Shown piece by piece: positions 48,511-57,711 of a DNA stretch of 64,000 nucleotides. The notes under the pieces were generated by a model, which did not search any database, was not told the DNA's origin, and saw only the letters and a list, made by a program, of their open reading frames with translations. Origin of the DNA: Solimonas sp040066175. Its GTDB lineage: Bacteria; Pseudomonadota; Gammaproteobacteria; Nevskiales; Nevskiaceae. Every line of letters starts with the position of its first letter. Position 1 is the stretch's first letter. The stretch is taken from NCBI RefSeq assembly GCF_040066175.1, contig NZ_JBEAAM010000005.1:1-64000 (forward strand), given 5' to 3'. A program made the position numbers and the translations under genes.

Positions 48511-50205
48511 TCAGAGCCGCAGGACCACGCCGGCGGACAGCGCCAGCTGATAGATGACCTGCACCAGTTCCTTGGAGAACTGGAAATTCTTGGAATCCAC
48601 CTTGGGCAGCACCATGATCTCGTCGCCGGGCTGTACGCTGGACGCGAGCAGCCAGCCGTCGCGCGCCTCGACCATCTCGCCGCTGGGGCGCACGAGAAAG
48701 ATCCGGTCCTTGCTGCCGTTCTGCGTCAAGCCACCGGCCTGCTCGATGTAGTAACTGACCGGCTTGCCCTCGCGGTACACGAAGGCATTGGGGAAGAACA
48801 CCTCGCCCTGCACGGCAACGGTATTGGTCTTGCGCGGGATGCGGATCACGTCGCGGTCCTGCAGATCGACCGACGCCGGATCGAAGCCCTTGTGCAGCAC
48901 CAGCCGTCCCTGCGGCACGATCTGGCGTGCACGGTCGATGAACTTGAGCACGATCTCCGCCTCGCGCGCACGCAGCTCGGCCTCCTCGCGCGTGCCGGAA
49001 CGGGCCGTCAGCACCGACTGTTCCAGCCGGCGCAGCATCTCGTCGAGTGCCTGCTTCTGCCGTTCGGCAATGCTCTGGCGATAGATCTGCACACTGCCGA
49101 GGTCCGATCGCGGCGTCGGCGTGATGCGCTTGAGCAGATCGGCCAGCGTGGATTCGTAAGGGAACACATACTGGCCGACCCCCTGGAACTCGCCCTCGAC
49201 GCTGGTGATGATGCTGCCGACCTGGCGGTCCGCGTACACGCTCACCTCGTCACCCGAAACGATCGCGACCGCGCGCAGATCGGCGGTCAGCGGCAGATAC
49301 TCGACTTGCCGTTCCGGCGTCTGGTTGCGGACCACCTGCACATGGGTCGCGGTGCCATCCACCCCGGCCAGCGCCAGCAGGTCGCCGAGTGCAATACGCC
49401 CGTCGAACTCGAACTGCGCCGGATGATTGACCGCGCCGGCGACGCGGGCCGTGGCCTTGCGCGGACCGACGACGATGGTGTCGCCGTCGCGGAACTGGAT
49501 CAGCGGCAGTTCGCCGCGCACCAGGAAGTCGTACAGGTTGACCCGCGTCACTTCCTGCCCACTGCGCCGCACGGTGATGTCGAGGAAGCTGCCGGTGTCG
49601 GTGTTGATGCCGCCGGCGCGGTCGAGGAAATGCAGCAGAGAGTCCGACGCCCAGGCGCCGTACAGGCCCGGCGCATTGACGTTGCCGGTGACAAACACCT
49701 TGACCGGCTCGGCATTCGCCAGCGAGGCATACACCCCGACGTTGTCGCGAAAGACCTTCTTGACCGCCTCGGTGACGACGGCATTGAGGCTGCCGTTGCG
49801 CGTATTGCTGACGTGGATCGGACCGACCTTGGGCACGAAGATGTTGCCCTGCGAATCCACCTCCAGGCGCAGCACCAGATCGTAGGCACCCCACAGCTTG
49901 AGATCGATCACGTCGCCGGCGCTGACCAGATAGTCCGGATTGAAGCCGCGGAACGACTGCTGCGCGAAGCGCCCCTTGAACAGCGATGCGCCGAAGACGG
50001 ATTCATCGACCGTGCGGTCCGGCGCCGCCGGCTCGGTCGTGCGCGGCGTGGGTGCCGGAGCCGGCGAAGCAGGACTGAGCGAGGTGCTCATGCCCGACAG
50101 CGGCCGGTCGGGCGTCTGCTGGAACAGGAAGGCCGGCTCCTGCGCCAACGCGACGGTCGAAACCAGCGCGCCCAGCAGCCAGCCATGCAAGCGCTTGAAG
50201 CTCAT
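48511..50205 (-). CDS. Outer-membrane polysaccharide export protein, KpsD/Wza type
   Basis: A 564-residue exported protein. The signal peptide is WLLGALVSTVALAQEP. A Pro-rich linker is followed by the polysaccharide-export domain (NPDYLVSAGDVIDLKLWGAY, VDSQGNIFVPKVGPIHV) and repeated SLBB-like domains (VFVTGNVNAPGLY, VQGEVFFPNAFVYREGKPVS). Length matches KpsD (about 558) rather than Wza (about 380), agreeing with the ABC-transporter genes upstream. It forms the outer-membrane/periplasmic conduit. The ATG overlaps the KpsE-like stop by 4 bp. Confidence 0.9.
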   Translation of the reverse strand: MSFKRLHGWLLGALVSTVALAQEPAFLFQQTPDRPLSGMSTSLSPASPAPAPTPRTTEPAAPDRTVDESVFGASLFKGRFAQQSFRGFNPDYLVSAGDVIDLKLWGAYDLVLRLEVDSQGNIFVPKVGPIHVSNTRNGSLNAVVTEAVKKVFRDNVGVYASLANAEPVKVFVTGNVNAPGLYGAWASDSLLHFLDRAGGINTDTGSFLDITVRRSGQEVTRVNLYDFLVRGELPLIQFRDGDTIVVGPRKATARVAGAVNHPAQFEFDGRIALGDLLALAGVDGTATHVQVVRNQTPERQVEYLPLTADLRAVAIVSGDEVSVYADRQVGSIITSVEGEFQGVGQYVFPYESTLADLLKRITPTPRSDLGSVQIYRQSIAERQKQALDEMLRRLEQSVLTARSGTREEAELRAREAEIVLKFIDRARQIVPQGRLVLHKGFDPASVDLQDRDVIRIPRKTNTVAVQGEVFFPNAFVYREGKPVSYYIEQAGGLTQNGSKDRIFLVRPSGEMVEARDGWLLASSVQPGDEIMVLPKVDSKNFQFSKELVQVIYQLALSAGVVLRL

Positions 50206-51317
50206 TCCCGGTGATCCTCGATCGTCGCGATGATCAGGCTCATCACGAAGTAGGCCAGATTCAGAAACACGAATATCGTCAGCGTCCAGTACAGAACCCG
50301 GGGCAGCTCGGCCGCATCGGGCAGGCTGGGCTTGTCCACCAGCACCAGATACTTGACCTTGCGGACGGTGTCCAGACGCGTGGTCTCCAGCGTCGCCAGC
50401 GCCGTCTTGTACACCTCGGTCGCCAGACGCAGGCCGACGTCCGCGTCCTGGTAGGCCATCATCAGGTCATTGAGGCCGCCCCCCTTGCTGCCGACCATGC
50501 GCCGGCGCTCCTGCTCGACCTGCGATTCCAGCGCCGCGATCCGCTGCTTGGCCGCCACCACGTCCGGCGCCGTCTCATTCAGGTAACCGGTCAGAGCCTT
50601 GAGCTGCGTCCGCTGCTTGGCCAGCTCGGCTTCCAGCTCCGCCAGGATCTGCCCGACCGCCTCGGTTTCCTTCTCCGGGCTGAACACCGCATTGCGGCGT
50701 TGCAGGTCGATCATCTCGCGCGACGCCTGCTTGAGACGCTCGTTGGCCTGATCGACCTGCTCCTGCACGAAGGAAAGCTGCTGCCGCGCCGCCTGGCGAC
50801 TCACCTCGTTGACGAACTCCTCGCTGCGCTCGACGAGCTTCTGCGCGACCTTCTGCGCGTACTCGGGATCGAAGGCCACGAACTCGACGTTGAGGATCAG
50901 CGAATCGTCGTCGATCGTGATCGTCAGCTTCTTGCGGTAGTACTCCAGGAACTCCTTCTGGTCGGCATCCGCCGCGAGCCGGCCGACGAAATCGACCTTC
51001 GGCGCGCTGTAGTGCTCACGCAGGCCCAGTTCCGCGTCGAGGTATTCGAGCATCGTGCGCGAACGCATGAAATCCTGCACCAGCAGCGCGTCCTGCCGGC
51101 TCTTGCCGCCGCCAACGTTGAGCAGCCCGAGCGCCAGTTCCGCGCCGGCCGCAGCAGTCGATGGACTGGACTCCTTCTCCACCATCACCTGCGCACGGCT
51201 GACATAGCCGTCCGCCGCGAACACCAGCAGGTACAGCCAGGCCAGCAGGCTGGGCACCAACACGAGCAACGCGTAACGGCCGGATCGGGACTCCGGCAAC
51301 CGCAACGGCAGGTTCAT
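50202..51317 (-). CDS. Capsule export inner-membrane protein, KpsE/CtrB type
   Basis: A 371-residue polysaccharide co-polymerase. N-terminal TM helix YALLVLVPSLLAWLYLLVFAA, a periplasmic coiled-coil domain (EQVDQANERLKQASREMIDL, AELEAELAKQRTQLKALTGY) and a C-terminal TM helix (RVLYWTLTIFVFLNLAYFVM). A PxxP-like VDKPSLPDAAELPRV precedes it. It links the ABC transporter to the outer-membrane conduit. It overlaps its neighbours by 4 bp on both sides (ATGA), in the order KpsM-KpsT-KpsE-KpsD. Confidence 0.93.
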   Translation of the reverse strand: MNLPLRLPESRSGRYALLVLVPSLLAWLYLLVFAADGYVSRAQVMVEKESSPSTAAAGAELALGLLNVGGGKSRQDALLVQDFMRSRTMLEYLDAELGLREHYSAPKVDFVGRLAADADQKEFLEYYRKKLTITIDDDSLILNVEFVAFDPEYAQKVAQKLVERSEEFVNEVSRQAARQQLSFVQEQVDQANERLKQASREMIDLQRRNAVFSPEKETEAVGQILAELEAELAKQRTQLKALTGYLNETAPDVVAAKQRIAALESQVEQERRRMVGSKGGGLNDLMMAYQDADVGLRLATEVYKTALATLETTRLDTVRKVKYLVLVDKPSLPDAAELPRVLYWTLTIFVFLNLAYFVMSLIIATIEDHRE

Positions 51318-51985
51318 GCTGCTTGCTGATCCTTTCGGTAGTCGGCGACTGCCTTGCCGATGTCGTCGTAGAACACCGGGCCATCCTTCTTCATGTAGAT
51401 CCCCACCTGGCAGTCGCGCTTGAGCTGGTCGAGATTGTGACTGACCATGACGACGCTCGCACGCCCCTTCTTCTCGTTGAAGGCCGCCTGCGCCTTCTCG
51501 CGGAATTTCTGGTCGCCGACCGCGGTCAGCTCGTCGATCAGGTAGTAGTCGTACTCGAAGGCCATGCTGATGGCGAAGGCCACGCGCGCGCGCATGCCCG
51601 AGGAATAGGTCTCCATCGGACGGTCGAAGAACTCGCCGAGTTCCGCGAACTGCTCGATGAAGGCGACACGCTCGTCGATGGTCTGCACGTCGTCGCCGTT
51701 GACGCGGCAGACGAAGCGCGCGTTGTCGCGGCCCGACAGCCGCACCGCGAAGCCGCCGCTCAGGCCCAGCGGCGGCGAGATCGCCCCGTCGGCGGTGATC
51801 CGCCCCTGTTCGGGCAGCTCCATGCCGCCGATCAGGCGCAGCAGCGTGGACTTGCCGGCGCCGTTGCGGCCGACGATGCCGATGTGCGTGCGCGACGGCA
51901 GCGTGAGGCTCAGGTCGCGAAACACGTAGTAACGCGCGAATCCCTGCAAGGGGTAGGACTTCGTCACCTGCTCGATGCGGATCAT
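51314..51985 (-). CDS. Capsule polysaccharide ABC exporter ATPase, KpsT type
   Basis: A 223-residue ATPase. Walker A is GIVGRNGAGKSTLLRLIGG, the signature loop is YSSGMRARVAFAISMAF (in place of LSGGQ), Walker B is YYLIDELTAVGD and the switch His is MVSHNLDQLKRD. The short length and the SGMRxRVxFA signature are typical of KpsT/CtrD/BexA rather than O-antigen Wzt proteins, which have long C-terminal domains. The start is ATG 51985; reading frame beyond it belongs to the neighbour's strand. Order: KpsM gene (2 bp upstream), this gene, KpsE gene (4 bp overlap). Confidence 0.94.
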   Translation of the reverse strand: MIRIEQVTKSYPLQGFARYYVFRDLSLTLPSRTHIGIVGRNGAGKSTLLRLIGGMELPEQGRITADGAISPPLGLSGGFAVRLSGRDNARFVCRVNGDDVQTIDERVAFIEQFAELGEFFDRPMETYSSGMRARVAFAISMAFEYDYYLIDELTAVGDQKFREKAQAAFNEKKGRASVVMVSHNLDQLKRDCQVGIYMKKDGPVFYDDIGKAVADYRKDQQAA

Positions 51986-51987
51986 GT

Positions 51988-52827
51988 TCAGATCAGCTGG
52001 TACAGATAGCGCCGGTAGGCCGCCAGCCCGATGAACTGCAGGACCAGGATGCAGCTCCACAGATAGACCCAGCTCGCCGGCGAATCGTAGCTCGCCAGTA
52101 CGGCGTCGCGTGTCAGATCCACGCCGTGCAGCACGGGATTGAGATACAGCACCGTACCCAGCCCGGACGGCAGCATGTCCATCGTGAAGAACGCGCCGGA
52201 CACGAAGAACAGCGGCCGCGTGACGATCGAGAAGATCTTGCGCAGATCCTGGAACACCGTGCCGAACACCTCGAACACCAGCCCCAGGCTCAGCCCCAGC
52301 GCGAACAGGCTGAACAGGGCCATCGCCAGTTCGAGCAAGCGGATCTGCGGCATCTTCAGTCCCAGCCACGACCACGCCAGCAGGAACACCAGCATCACGC
52401 CGGTCATCATCAGCGCGTCGATGACGCTGCGCGCCAGCATGATGTCGATCGGCTTGATCTGCCGGTAGTTGAACAAACCCTTCTGGTTCATGCACACGCC
52501 CTGCGTCTGCGCCAGCGAGTTCGAGAACAGGAAGTACGGCACCGCGCCGAAGACGAAGAACACGACCGGGCTTTCCTGGTAGATCACGCCACCGCCGCCG
52601 GTCACCGAGGTGTGCAGCGCGGTCAGGATCGCCACCGTCGCCGCGGGTTCCGCGAGTGCCCAGAAGTACCCGAGCCGGGCCCGGCCGTACTGGGCCTTCA
52701 TCTCGCGCAGGAGAAAGGCGCGCACGGAGGTCAGGAACACTTCCCAGTGGGAACGTCCGGCGCGTCGCGGCGGCAACGGCGGAATCAGCGGTTGTCCTGG
52801 CGGCTGCCCGGCCTGCTCACTCGACAT
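51988..52827 (-). CDS. Capsule polysaccharide ABC exporter permease, KpsM type
   Basis: A 279-residue ABC-2 permease with six hydrophobic segments. It has a Pro-rich cytoplasmic start, then FLLREMKAQYGRARLGYFWA, the motif preceding the first helix in KpsM/BexB proteins. VVFFVFGAVPYFLFSNSLAQ, SIVTRPLFFVSGAFFTMDML and LNPVLHGVDLTRDAV follow. It exports lipid-linked polysaccharide with the KpsT-like ATPase. First gene of the export operon; divergent from the plus-strand glycosyltransferase gene (146 bp apart), where the promoters for both must lie. Confidence 0.94.
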   Translation of the reverse strand: MSSEQAGQPPGQPLIPPLPPRRAGRSHWEVFLTSVRAFLLREMKAQYGRARLGYFWALAEPAATVAILTALHTSVTGGGGVIYQESPVVFFVFGAVPYFLFSNSLAQTQGVCMNQKGLFNYRQIKPIDIMLARSVIDALMMTGVMLVFLLAWSWLGLKMPQIRLLELAMALFSLFALGLSLGLVFEVFGTVFQDLRKIFSIVTRPLFFVSGAFFTMDMLPSGLGTVLYLNPVLHGVDLTRDAVLASYDSPASWVYLWSCILVLQFIGLAAYRRYLYQLI

Positions 52828-52973
52828 CGGCAGCCCGGGCGGCGCAGCCGCGCTTGCAAGGTGTGCTGGAGGCGTGCATGACTGGAGACCGGCGCGCCAC
52901 TAGAATGCGCGATTCCCGGCGGCGCCCATTATTACACGATCGGAACCCCCTTTTGCCTGGTCTGACCGCAGCG

Positions 52974-54269
52974 ATGCCCTCGATCCCACTGCTGGCACGA
53001 GCCAAGAGCTACTACGCCCGGCTGCCGGCGGCCCGCGCCTATCTCGAACGCCACGGCCTGCGCATGACCCTGCTGCGCGTCCTCGACGTCCTCGTCCGCG
53101 AGTCCGCCCTCGACAGCGTGGCCGCCGCCAACCAGTGGCTGGACAAGGCAAGAGGCGTCAACGTCGCCACCGATGCGCGGCACTTCGGGCGACCGTCGGT
53201 GGCGATCATCGGTGCGCTGGATCTCCCCCAGTGCAAGAAGTACCGGGTCATGCAGAAGATCGAGGAACTGGCCGCGCATGGCTGCGGCACCGTCGTCTCC
53301 AGCCACTTCGACGTGCCGCGCTCGTTCGACGTGCTGCAACTGGCCACCGCGGTCATCTTCTACCGCGTCCCCGACGGCGACGTGTTCCGCGGCTACGTCG
53401 AGGAAGCGCGCCGCCTCGGACTGCCGGTCTTCTACGACATCGACGACCCGGTGTTCTGCCGCACGATCTACGAGAGCAACGCCAACCTGAAGACGCTGGC
53501 ACCGGCCGAACGCGCCCATCTGCTCGACGACAGCCGCAGGTACCTGGCGGCGATGCAGCAGTGCGACGCCGCAATCCTGAGCACGCCCGGCCTCGCCCTC
53601 GTGGCACGAACCTACCTCGAAGGCAAGCCGGTCCACGTCTGGCGCAATGCCATCGATGCGGAACTGCTGTCCATCGGCGCCGACCTGCGTGCCACGCCGA
53701 CCGGACGGCGCGACGGCAGCCTGCGCATCGGCTACATGTCGGGCTCGCGGGCGCACGATCTGGACTTCGAACTGATCGCCGGGGCGCTGGCGGCGACGCT
53801 GCGACGCTTCCCCCACGTCTCGCTGACCATCGCCGGGCACGCAGGTATTCCAGACGCACTCAAACCCTTCGAGGCACGCATCTTCGTCCGCCCGTTCTCC
53901 AGCTACCGCGGCTACCTGGGCGCCGTCGCCGACACGGACATCGTCGTCATCCCGCTGCTCGCCGACACCTTCAATGCCTGCAAGAGCGCCATCCGTTACC
54001 TCGAGGCGGCGCTGCTGGAAGTCCCCTGCGTGATCAGCCCGGTCGGTGACTTCCTCAACGTGGCGCGCCACGGCGAAACCGCCCTGTTCGCGGAAGGCGA
54101 AGCGGACTGGGCGTTCTGCCTCGCCGATCTGATCGAATCCGCCGACCGGCGCCGCCGCATCGGCCAGGCGGCACGCACCGACGTGCTGGCGCGGCAGACC
54201 ACGCGCGCGATCGCGGAAACTCTCGATCCGGCGCTGCTGGACACGATCAAGGGGCGTGCGCATGTCTAG
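52974..54269 (+). CDS. Glycosyltransferase family 4-like protein
   Basis: A 431-residue protein with a GT-B fold appearance. The N-terminal part includes VAIIGALDLPQCKKYRVMQK, FYRVPDGDVFRGYVEEARRL and LPVFYDIDDPVFC. The C-terminal Rossmann half includes LRIGYMSGSRAHDLDFELIA and RIFVRPFSSYRGYLGAVADT. A GT4-type end follows, with YLEAALLEVPCVISPVGDF, the E-x7-E-like nucleotide-sugar region. ATG 52974 is the likely start, but an in-frame ATG further upstream exists. It heads a plus-strand series of capsule-modifying genes. Sugar specificity is unknown. Confidence 0.8.
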   Translation: MPSIPLLARAKSYYARLPAARAYLERHGLRMTLLRVLDVLVRESALDSVAAANQWLDKARGVNVATDARHFGRPSVAIIGALDLPQCKKYRVMQKIEELAAHGCGTVVSSHFDVPRSFDVLQLATAVIFYRVPDGDVFRGYVEEARRLGLPVFYDIDDPVFCRTIYESNANLKTLAPAERAHLLDDSRRYLAAMQQCDAAILSTPGLALVARTYLEGKPVHVWRNAIDAELLSIGADLRATPTGRRDGSLRIGYMSGSRAHDLDFELIAGALAATLRRFPHVSLTIAGHAGIPDALKPFEARIFVRPFSSYRGYLGAVADTDIVVIPLLADTFNACKSAIRYLEAALLEVPCVISPVGDFLNVARHGETALFAEGEADWAFCLADLIESADRRRRIGQAARTDVLARQTTRAIAETLDPALLDTIKGRAHV

Positions 54270-55476
54270 GCGCGTCCTGATCGTCAACGTCTATTTCGCG
54301 CCGACCAGCTTCGGCGGCGCGACGATCGTCGCCGAGGAAATGGCCGAACGACTCGCCGGCCAGCACGGCTGGTCGGTCAGTGCCTTCACCTCGATGCAGG
54401 CCGGTCACCTGCCGGACTTCTCGATCCGCCGCTACCGCGCCCGTGCCGCCGACGTCGTCGCCGTCAGCCTGCCGGGCGTGTTCACGTACACCGAGCAGTA
54501 CCTGAGCCCGCGCGTGCGCACGCGCTTCGCCGAAATGCTGGATGCCTTCGCGCCGCACGTGGTCCATCTGCACTGCGTGCAGACCCTGGGCGCCGACCTC
54601 ATCGACGAGATCCGCGCGCGCCACATTCCGTTCGCCGTCACGCTGCACGACTGCTGGTGGCTGTGCGAGCGCCAGTTCATGATCGACGCACTTGGACATT
54701 ACTGCTTCCAGGAGAAGATCTCGCCGGACCGCTGCCGCTACTGCGTCGACGACCATCAGGCCAGCGTCAGGCGCGCCGCATACCTGCACGAGCAACTGAG
54801 CAAGGCCGACCGGCTGATCTTCCCGAGCGCGTTCCAGCGCGATCTCTACATCGCCAACGGCTTTGCCGCCGAGCGCTGCGTCGTCAACAAGAACGGTGTG
54901 CGCCCGCCGTCGTCCGGGTACCGGCGGCGCCAGGCCGGCGGCGCACCCGTGTTCGGATTCATCGGCGGTCCGGGCCACATCAAGGGTGGCGACATCATCG
55001 TCCGCGCCCTGCAGCTGCTCGGCCGCGACGACATCCATCTCAAGGTCGTCGATGCCGCACAGAACGTCGGCACGAGCTGGCAGCGCGACGGCTACTGGAA
55101 CGTGCCGTGCACGGTGGAACACATCCCCGCCTATACGCGCGAGACGATGGACGCGTTCTACGCCTCGATCGACGTGCTGCTCTTTCCTTCGCAATGGAAA
55201 GAAAGCTTCGGCCTGACCGTGCGCGAGGCGCTGCTGCGCGACGTCTGGGTGATCGCCACCGACGCCGGCGGCGTGTCGGAGGATCTGGTTGCAGGCGACA
55301 ACGCCAGCCTGCTGCCCCTCGACGGCCGTCACGCCCCTCTGGCCGAAGCGATCGCCGACTGCCTGAAGCGGAGCGACTGGGCCGAGTACCGCAACCCGCA
55401 CAAGGCGACGGTCACGACGCTCGACAGGCAGGCCGCCGAACTGTCGAATCTGCTCGATGCGATCGCGCAGGTCTGA
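54262..55476 (+). CDS. Glycosyltransferase family 4
   Basis: A 404-residue GT-B glycosyltransferase. RVLIVNVYFAPTSFGGATIV begins the N-terminal Rossmann domain. Next are HVVHLHCVQTLGADLIDEIR and a zinc-like Cys cluster (CWWLCERQF, CFQEKISPDRCRYC) typical of one GT4 subgroup. The C-terminal domain has FGFIGGPGHIKGGDIIVRAL, FPSQWKESFGLTVREALLRD (E-x7-E region) and VIATDAGGVSEDLVAG. ATG 54262 is supported by AAGGGG seven bases before it. It overlaps the previous gene by 8 bp. Confidence 0.9.
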   Translation: MSRRVLIVNVYFAPTSFGGATIVAEEMAERLAGQHGWSVSAFTSMQAGHLPDFSIRRYRARAADVVAVSLPGVFTYTEQYLSPRVRTRFAEMLDAFAPHVVHLHCVQTLGADLIDEIRARHIPFAVTLHDCWWLCERQFMIDALGHYCFQEKISPDRCRYCVDDHQASVRRAAYLHEQLSKADRLIFPSAFQRDLYIANGFAAERCVVNKNGVRPPSSGYRRRQAGGAPVFGFIGGPGHIKGGDIIVRALQLLGRDDIHLKVVDAAQNVGTSWQRDGYWNVPCTVEHIPAYTRETMDAFYASIDVLLFPSQWKESFGLTVREALLRDVWVIATDAGGVSEDLVAGDNASLLPLDGRHAPLAEAIADCLKRSDWAEYRNPHKATVTTLDRQAAELSNLLDAIAQV

Positions 55477-55492
55477 GACCTGAAGTCCGCAC

Positions 55493-56554
55493 ATGGGAAA
55501 GAAAAGAACCCTGTACCTGCACATCGGCCGGCCCAAGGTCGGATCGACGGCGCTCCAGCACTTCCTGTGGAACAACCGCGAGCGGCTCGCCCAACAGGGC
55601 ATCCTCTACCCGGCGACACCGATGCTGCAGAAGGCATCGCACAAACTCGCACTCGTGTTTCAGCCGGAGCTGCCCGATGCACGCTCCGTCCGCGGTACGA
55701 GCGCCGAGGCGATCTATGCCGCGATGCTCGCCGAGGCGCGGCGGTCCGGCCTGCGTCGTCTCGTCGCCTCCTCGGAGAATCTCTTCCTCGTGGATCCGGC
55801 GCTGCCCGCAGCGCATCTGCGCGATCGCTACGACACCAAGATCGTCTGCTACGTGCGCCGCCAGGACGAGGTGCTCGCCTCGAGTTATGTCGAGGAGCTG
55901 AAGTCCGGCCTGATCAGCGGCAGCCCAGCAGTCGAACACTATGTGGACGACCCGGAGCGCCTGCGCTGGCTCGACTACGCCGCGGTCCTCGACCGCTGGG
56001 CGTCGGCGTTCGGCACCGAGAACATCCTCGTCCGCGTGTACGAGACCGGCCAGCTCGCCGGCGGCAGCATGCTCGACGATTTTGCGGCGCTGATCGGCGC
56101 GGATGTCGCGGCGCTGTCGAAGCCCAGGACCCGCCTCAATCCGAGCCCCGCCCGCGACGTCCTCGACTTCATCGTCATGCTCAACGAGCTGCCGGTACCG
56201 GTCGCCTCACAGAAATACCGGCTGCGCGATCCGCTGCTGATGTTATCCGAGCACATGGGCGCGAACGGAAGGTTCGACGCGAAGTCCATCATCCCGGCTG
56301 CGATCCGGCAGGCAGTGCTGGAACGCTTCCGGGAGTCCAATGCCGAGGTCGCGCGCAGATATCTCGGCCACGCGGACGGCGTGCTGTTCCGGGAGCAGCC
56401 CCGCGAAGCGAGCGCCGCCGCCGACCGGTCGTATGCAGGGCTGGAGCTGGACCGCTTTGCGCGCATGGCAGCGATGCTGTTCAGCTTGCAACAGCATCGC
56501 ATCCTGCAGCTGCAGAAGCAGATCGACGAGCTCAAGGCTCGCCTCGGGCGATGA
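55493..56554 (+). CDS. Sulfotransferase-like protein
   Basis: A 353-residue protein with an N-terminal P-loop-like 5'-phosphosulfate site (LYLHIGRPKVGSTALQHFLW), and a 3'-phosphate-site region (IVCYVRRQDEVLASSYVEEL) in which Arg/Ser bind PAPS. This is the pattern of carbohydrate sulfotransferases. The C-terminal end is a helical stretch with a coiled-coil (LFSLQQHRILQLQKQIDELK). It lies between glycosyltransferase genes and other sulfotransferase-like genes, so it probably sulfates a capsule residue. It could also be another P-loop enzyme. It overlaps the next gene by 4 bp. Confidence 0.75.
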   Translation: MGKKRTLYLHIGRPKVGSTALQHFLWNNRERLAQQGILYPATPMLQKASHKLALVFQPELPDARSVRGTSAEAIYAAMLAEARRSGLRRLVASSENLFLVDPALPAAHLRDRYDTKIVCYVRRQDEVLASSYVEELKSGLISGSPAVEHYVDDPERLRWLDYAAVLDRWASAFGTENILVRVYETGQLAGGSMLDDFAALIGADVAALSKPRTRLNPSPARDVLDFIVMLNELPVPVASQKYRLRDPLLMLSEHMGANGRFDAKSIIPAAIRQAVLERFRESNAEVARRYLGHADGVLFREQPREASAAADRSYAGLELDRFARMAAMLFSLQQHRILQLQKQIDELKARLGR

Positions 56555-57711
56555 ACGCCACGTCCGGCCCACTGCATGACACGGCCCGCTGCCGCACGGC
56601 CGTGCTGGTGCTCGGCCCGCACCGTTCCGGGACCAGCGCGCTGACGCGCGGACTGGTCTGTGCCGGAATCGATCTGGGCCGGGACGTGCTGGCGGCCAAT
56701 GCCGACAATCCGAAGGGCTTCTTCGAGAACGCCCGGCTCGTCGAGTTCAACGACCGCCTGCTCAAGCATCTCGGGCTGTGCTGGGATTCCTTCGGGCATT
56801 CCGATCTCGCGGGACGGTTGGCGGACCTGCCTCCGGATTGGAGAAATGAAGCCGCGACATTGATCCGCAGTCAGTTCGGGCCGGACTCGGACATCGCCGT
56901 CAAGGATCCACGGCTGTGCCTGCTCGCGCCGTTCTGGGATGGTGTACTGGACGAGGCCGGTTATCGACGCCAGTACGTGCTGGTCATCCGCCATCCGGTC
57001 GAGTGCGCCGAGTCGCAGCGCAGGCGTCATGTCGCCGACCCGCGATTTCACTTCGTCGGAGGCAGCATCACCGAAGGGGTCCTGCTGTGGGCGAGCTACA
57101 TGGAGGCCGCACTCCGCTTCTTGGCGGACAGACCCTTCCTCTGCGCCAGCCATGCCGCCTTGATCGACGATCCCTCGACGAGCCTCGGCGCATTGTTGAC
57201 ACAACTGGGATTTTGCGCGCCGGCGGCCGAGCTGCAGGAGTTCATTCACGGCTTCATCGATCCGGCTCTGTACCACCACCGCGCCGACGCGGCCACGACC
57301 GATCGAGCCGACGGGTTCTCGCCTTACGTGCAGGTGTATCAGGATCTGCTCGCGCCTCGTCCTGATGCGGCGGCACTCGGCCGAAGACTCGAACGACTGA
57401 TTGCGTCCGACGCCGCGCTGCTCGGTACGACTCAGCGTTGCTACGTGCGCGCCCGCCATGCCGCCGTGGAGGCGGGCCTCGAACTGCTCGAAGCCAAGCG
57501 CATCATCGCCTTCCAGGAGCACATGCTGGCCGAGAACCAGCGCAAGATCGAGGAGCACCAGAACCAGCTGGACGAGGCCAAGCGGCAGTTCGCAGCCGAG
57601 CGCCGGAAGTCCGAAGAACTCGCGGTCGCGCTCGCCGCCTGCGAGGACCGCCGCAGGGTGACCGGTCCCGCGCCGCGTCCCGCCAAGCACCATCCCGAGG
57701 GCCGTCGATGA
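56551..57711 (+). CDS. Sulfotransferase-family protein with coiled-coil tail
   Basis: A 386-residue protein from ATG 56551. The PAPS-site loop is LVLGPHRSGTSALTRGLVCA. Further family segments are NPKGFFENARLVEFND, SDIAVKDPRLCLLAPFWDGV and YVLVIRHPVECAESQRRRH, whose Arg/Ser would contact the 3'-phosphate. Residues about 295-365 form a coiled-coil (IIAFQEHMLAENQRKIEEHQ, QLDEAKRQFAAERRKSEELA). The protein is longer than the related one at 60336-61046. It overlaps both neighbours by 4 bp (ATGA) in a tight cluster. Acceptor unknown. Confidence 0.8.
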   Translation: MNATSGPLHDTARCRTAVLVLGPHRSGTSALTRGLVCAGIDLGRDVLAANADNPKGFFENARLVEFNDRLLKHLGLCWDSFGHSDLAGRLADLPPDWRNEAATLIRSQFGPDSDIAVKDPRLCLLAPFWDGVLDEAGYRRQYVLVIRHPVECAESQRRRHVADPRFHFVGGSITEGVLLWASYMEAALRFLADRPFLCASHAALIDDPSTSLGALLTQLGFCAPAAELQEFIHGFIDPALYHHRADAATTDRADGFSPYVQVYQDLLAPRPDAAALGRRLERLIASDAALLGTTQRCYVRARHAAVEAGLELLEAKRIIAFQEHMLAENQRKIEEHQNQLDEAKRQFAAERRKSEELAVALAACEDRRRVTGPAPRPAKHHPEGRR